A stretch of 42,968 bases of DNA. Origin: Clostridiaceae bacterium (GTDB lineage: Bacteria > Bacillota > Clostridia > DSM-8532). The notes under the pieces are model-generated. The model saw only the letters and a list, made by a program, of their open reading frames with translations. It made no database searches and was not told the DNA's origin. Position 1 is the first letter of the stretch. Every line of letters starts with the position of its first letter. The DNA is taken from positions 1 through 42,968 of the forward strand of contig JAAYNO010000056.1 in NCBI GenBank assembly GCA_012520855.1, given 5' to 3'. A program made the translations under genes and the position numbers. This document shows, one piece after another, positions 42,961 to 42,968 of the stretch.

Positions 42961-42968
42961 ATCTATCC

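Overview
The window looks like a chromosome segment of an anaerobic, low-to-moderate GC, endospore-forming member of the Clostridia. This rests on spoIVA with CotF-type coat proteins, a pta-ackA acetate module, a type Ibeta DAHP synthase, HemZ rather than an aerobic coproporphyrinogen oxidase, and strong GGAGG-type ribosome binding sites. I cannot name the genus. It is mostly housekeeping chromosome. I see no prophage, conjugative element, CRISPR array, transposase or obvious defence island. The unusual material lies mainly in short repeats and in a few protein architectures.

Layout. 1-2835 (+): rpsB-tsf, terminator, pyrH-frr, terminator. The usual uppS-cdsA continuation is absent. 2960-4865 (+): a SRAP-family peptidase and a XerC/D-type tyrosine recombinase. 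4857-5083: a 227-bp inverted-repeat element placed exactly between two convergent genes. 5079-6635 (-): an M18 aminopeptidase with two N-terminal AT-hooks. 6778-7134: a cluster of 35-bp tandem repeats and inverted relatives. 7193-9425: sporulation block, spoIVA (-) diverging from two CotF-like genes (+), with sigma-E-like promoters. 9541-11800 (-): purB followed by a GntR/UTRA regulator. 12081-13352 (-): class-I aminotransferase. 13457-22413 (-): lysC-aroF-aroB-aroA-aroC-(chorismate mutase/aroE fusion)-aroK-dacF, nearly all tightly spaced or overlapping. 22601-24812 (-): pta-ackA. 25154-27004 (-): AMP-forming acyl-CoA synthetase. 27110-31830 (-): MoxR ATPase, DUF58 and transglutaminase-like membrane protein. 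32113-32199 (-): tRNA-Leu(CAG). 32392-34983 (-): DUF2284 protein, zinc-ribbon membrane protein with a Pro/Gln repeat, metallophosphoesterase. 35141-35647 (+): flavin-reductase-like protein. 35634-42639 (-): recJ-relA-dtd-MBL hydrolase-hemZ. 42784-42960 (-): rpsU, which the ORF track missed.

How the genes work together. The aro cluster covers DAHP to chorismate except for 3-dehydroquinate dehydratase, which is not in the window. It also carries the first prephenate-branch activity as a chorismate mutase domain fused to shikimate dehydrogenase. Aspartate kinase is its first gene. The recJ-relA-dtd-MBL-hemZ block is a conserved Clostridia order, here without apt. MoxR-DUF58-transglutaminase is a common envelope or protein-assembly module of unknown detailed function.

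I did not find a convincing complete novel system. The best leads are the nested palindromic element that supplies stop codons to both flanking genes, the AT-hook aminopeptidase, the chorismate mutase-AroE fusion, the repeat families scattered near gene ends and leaders, and paired palindromes between the divergent sporulation genes.
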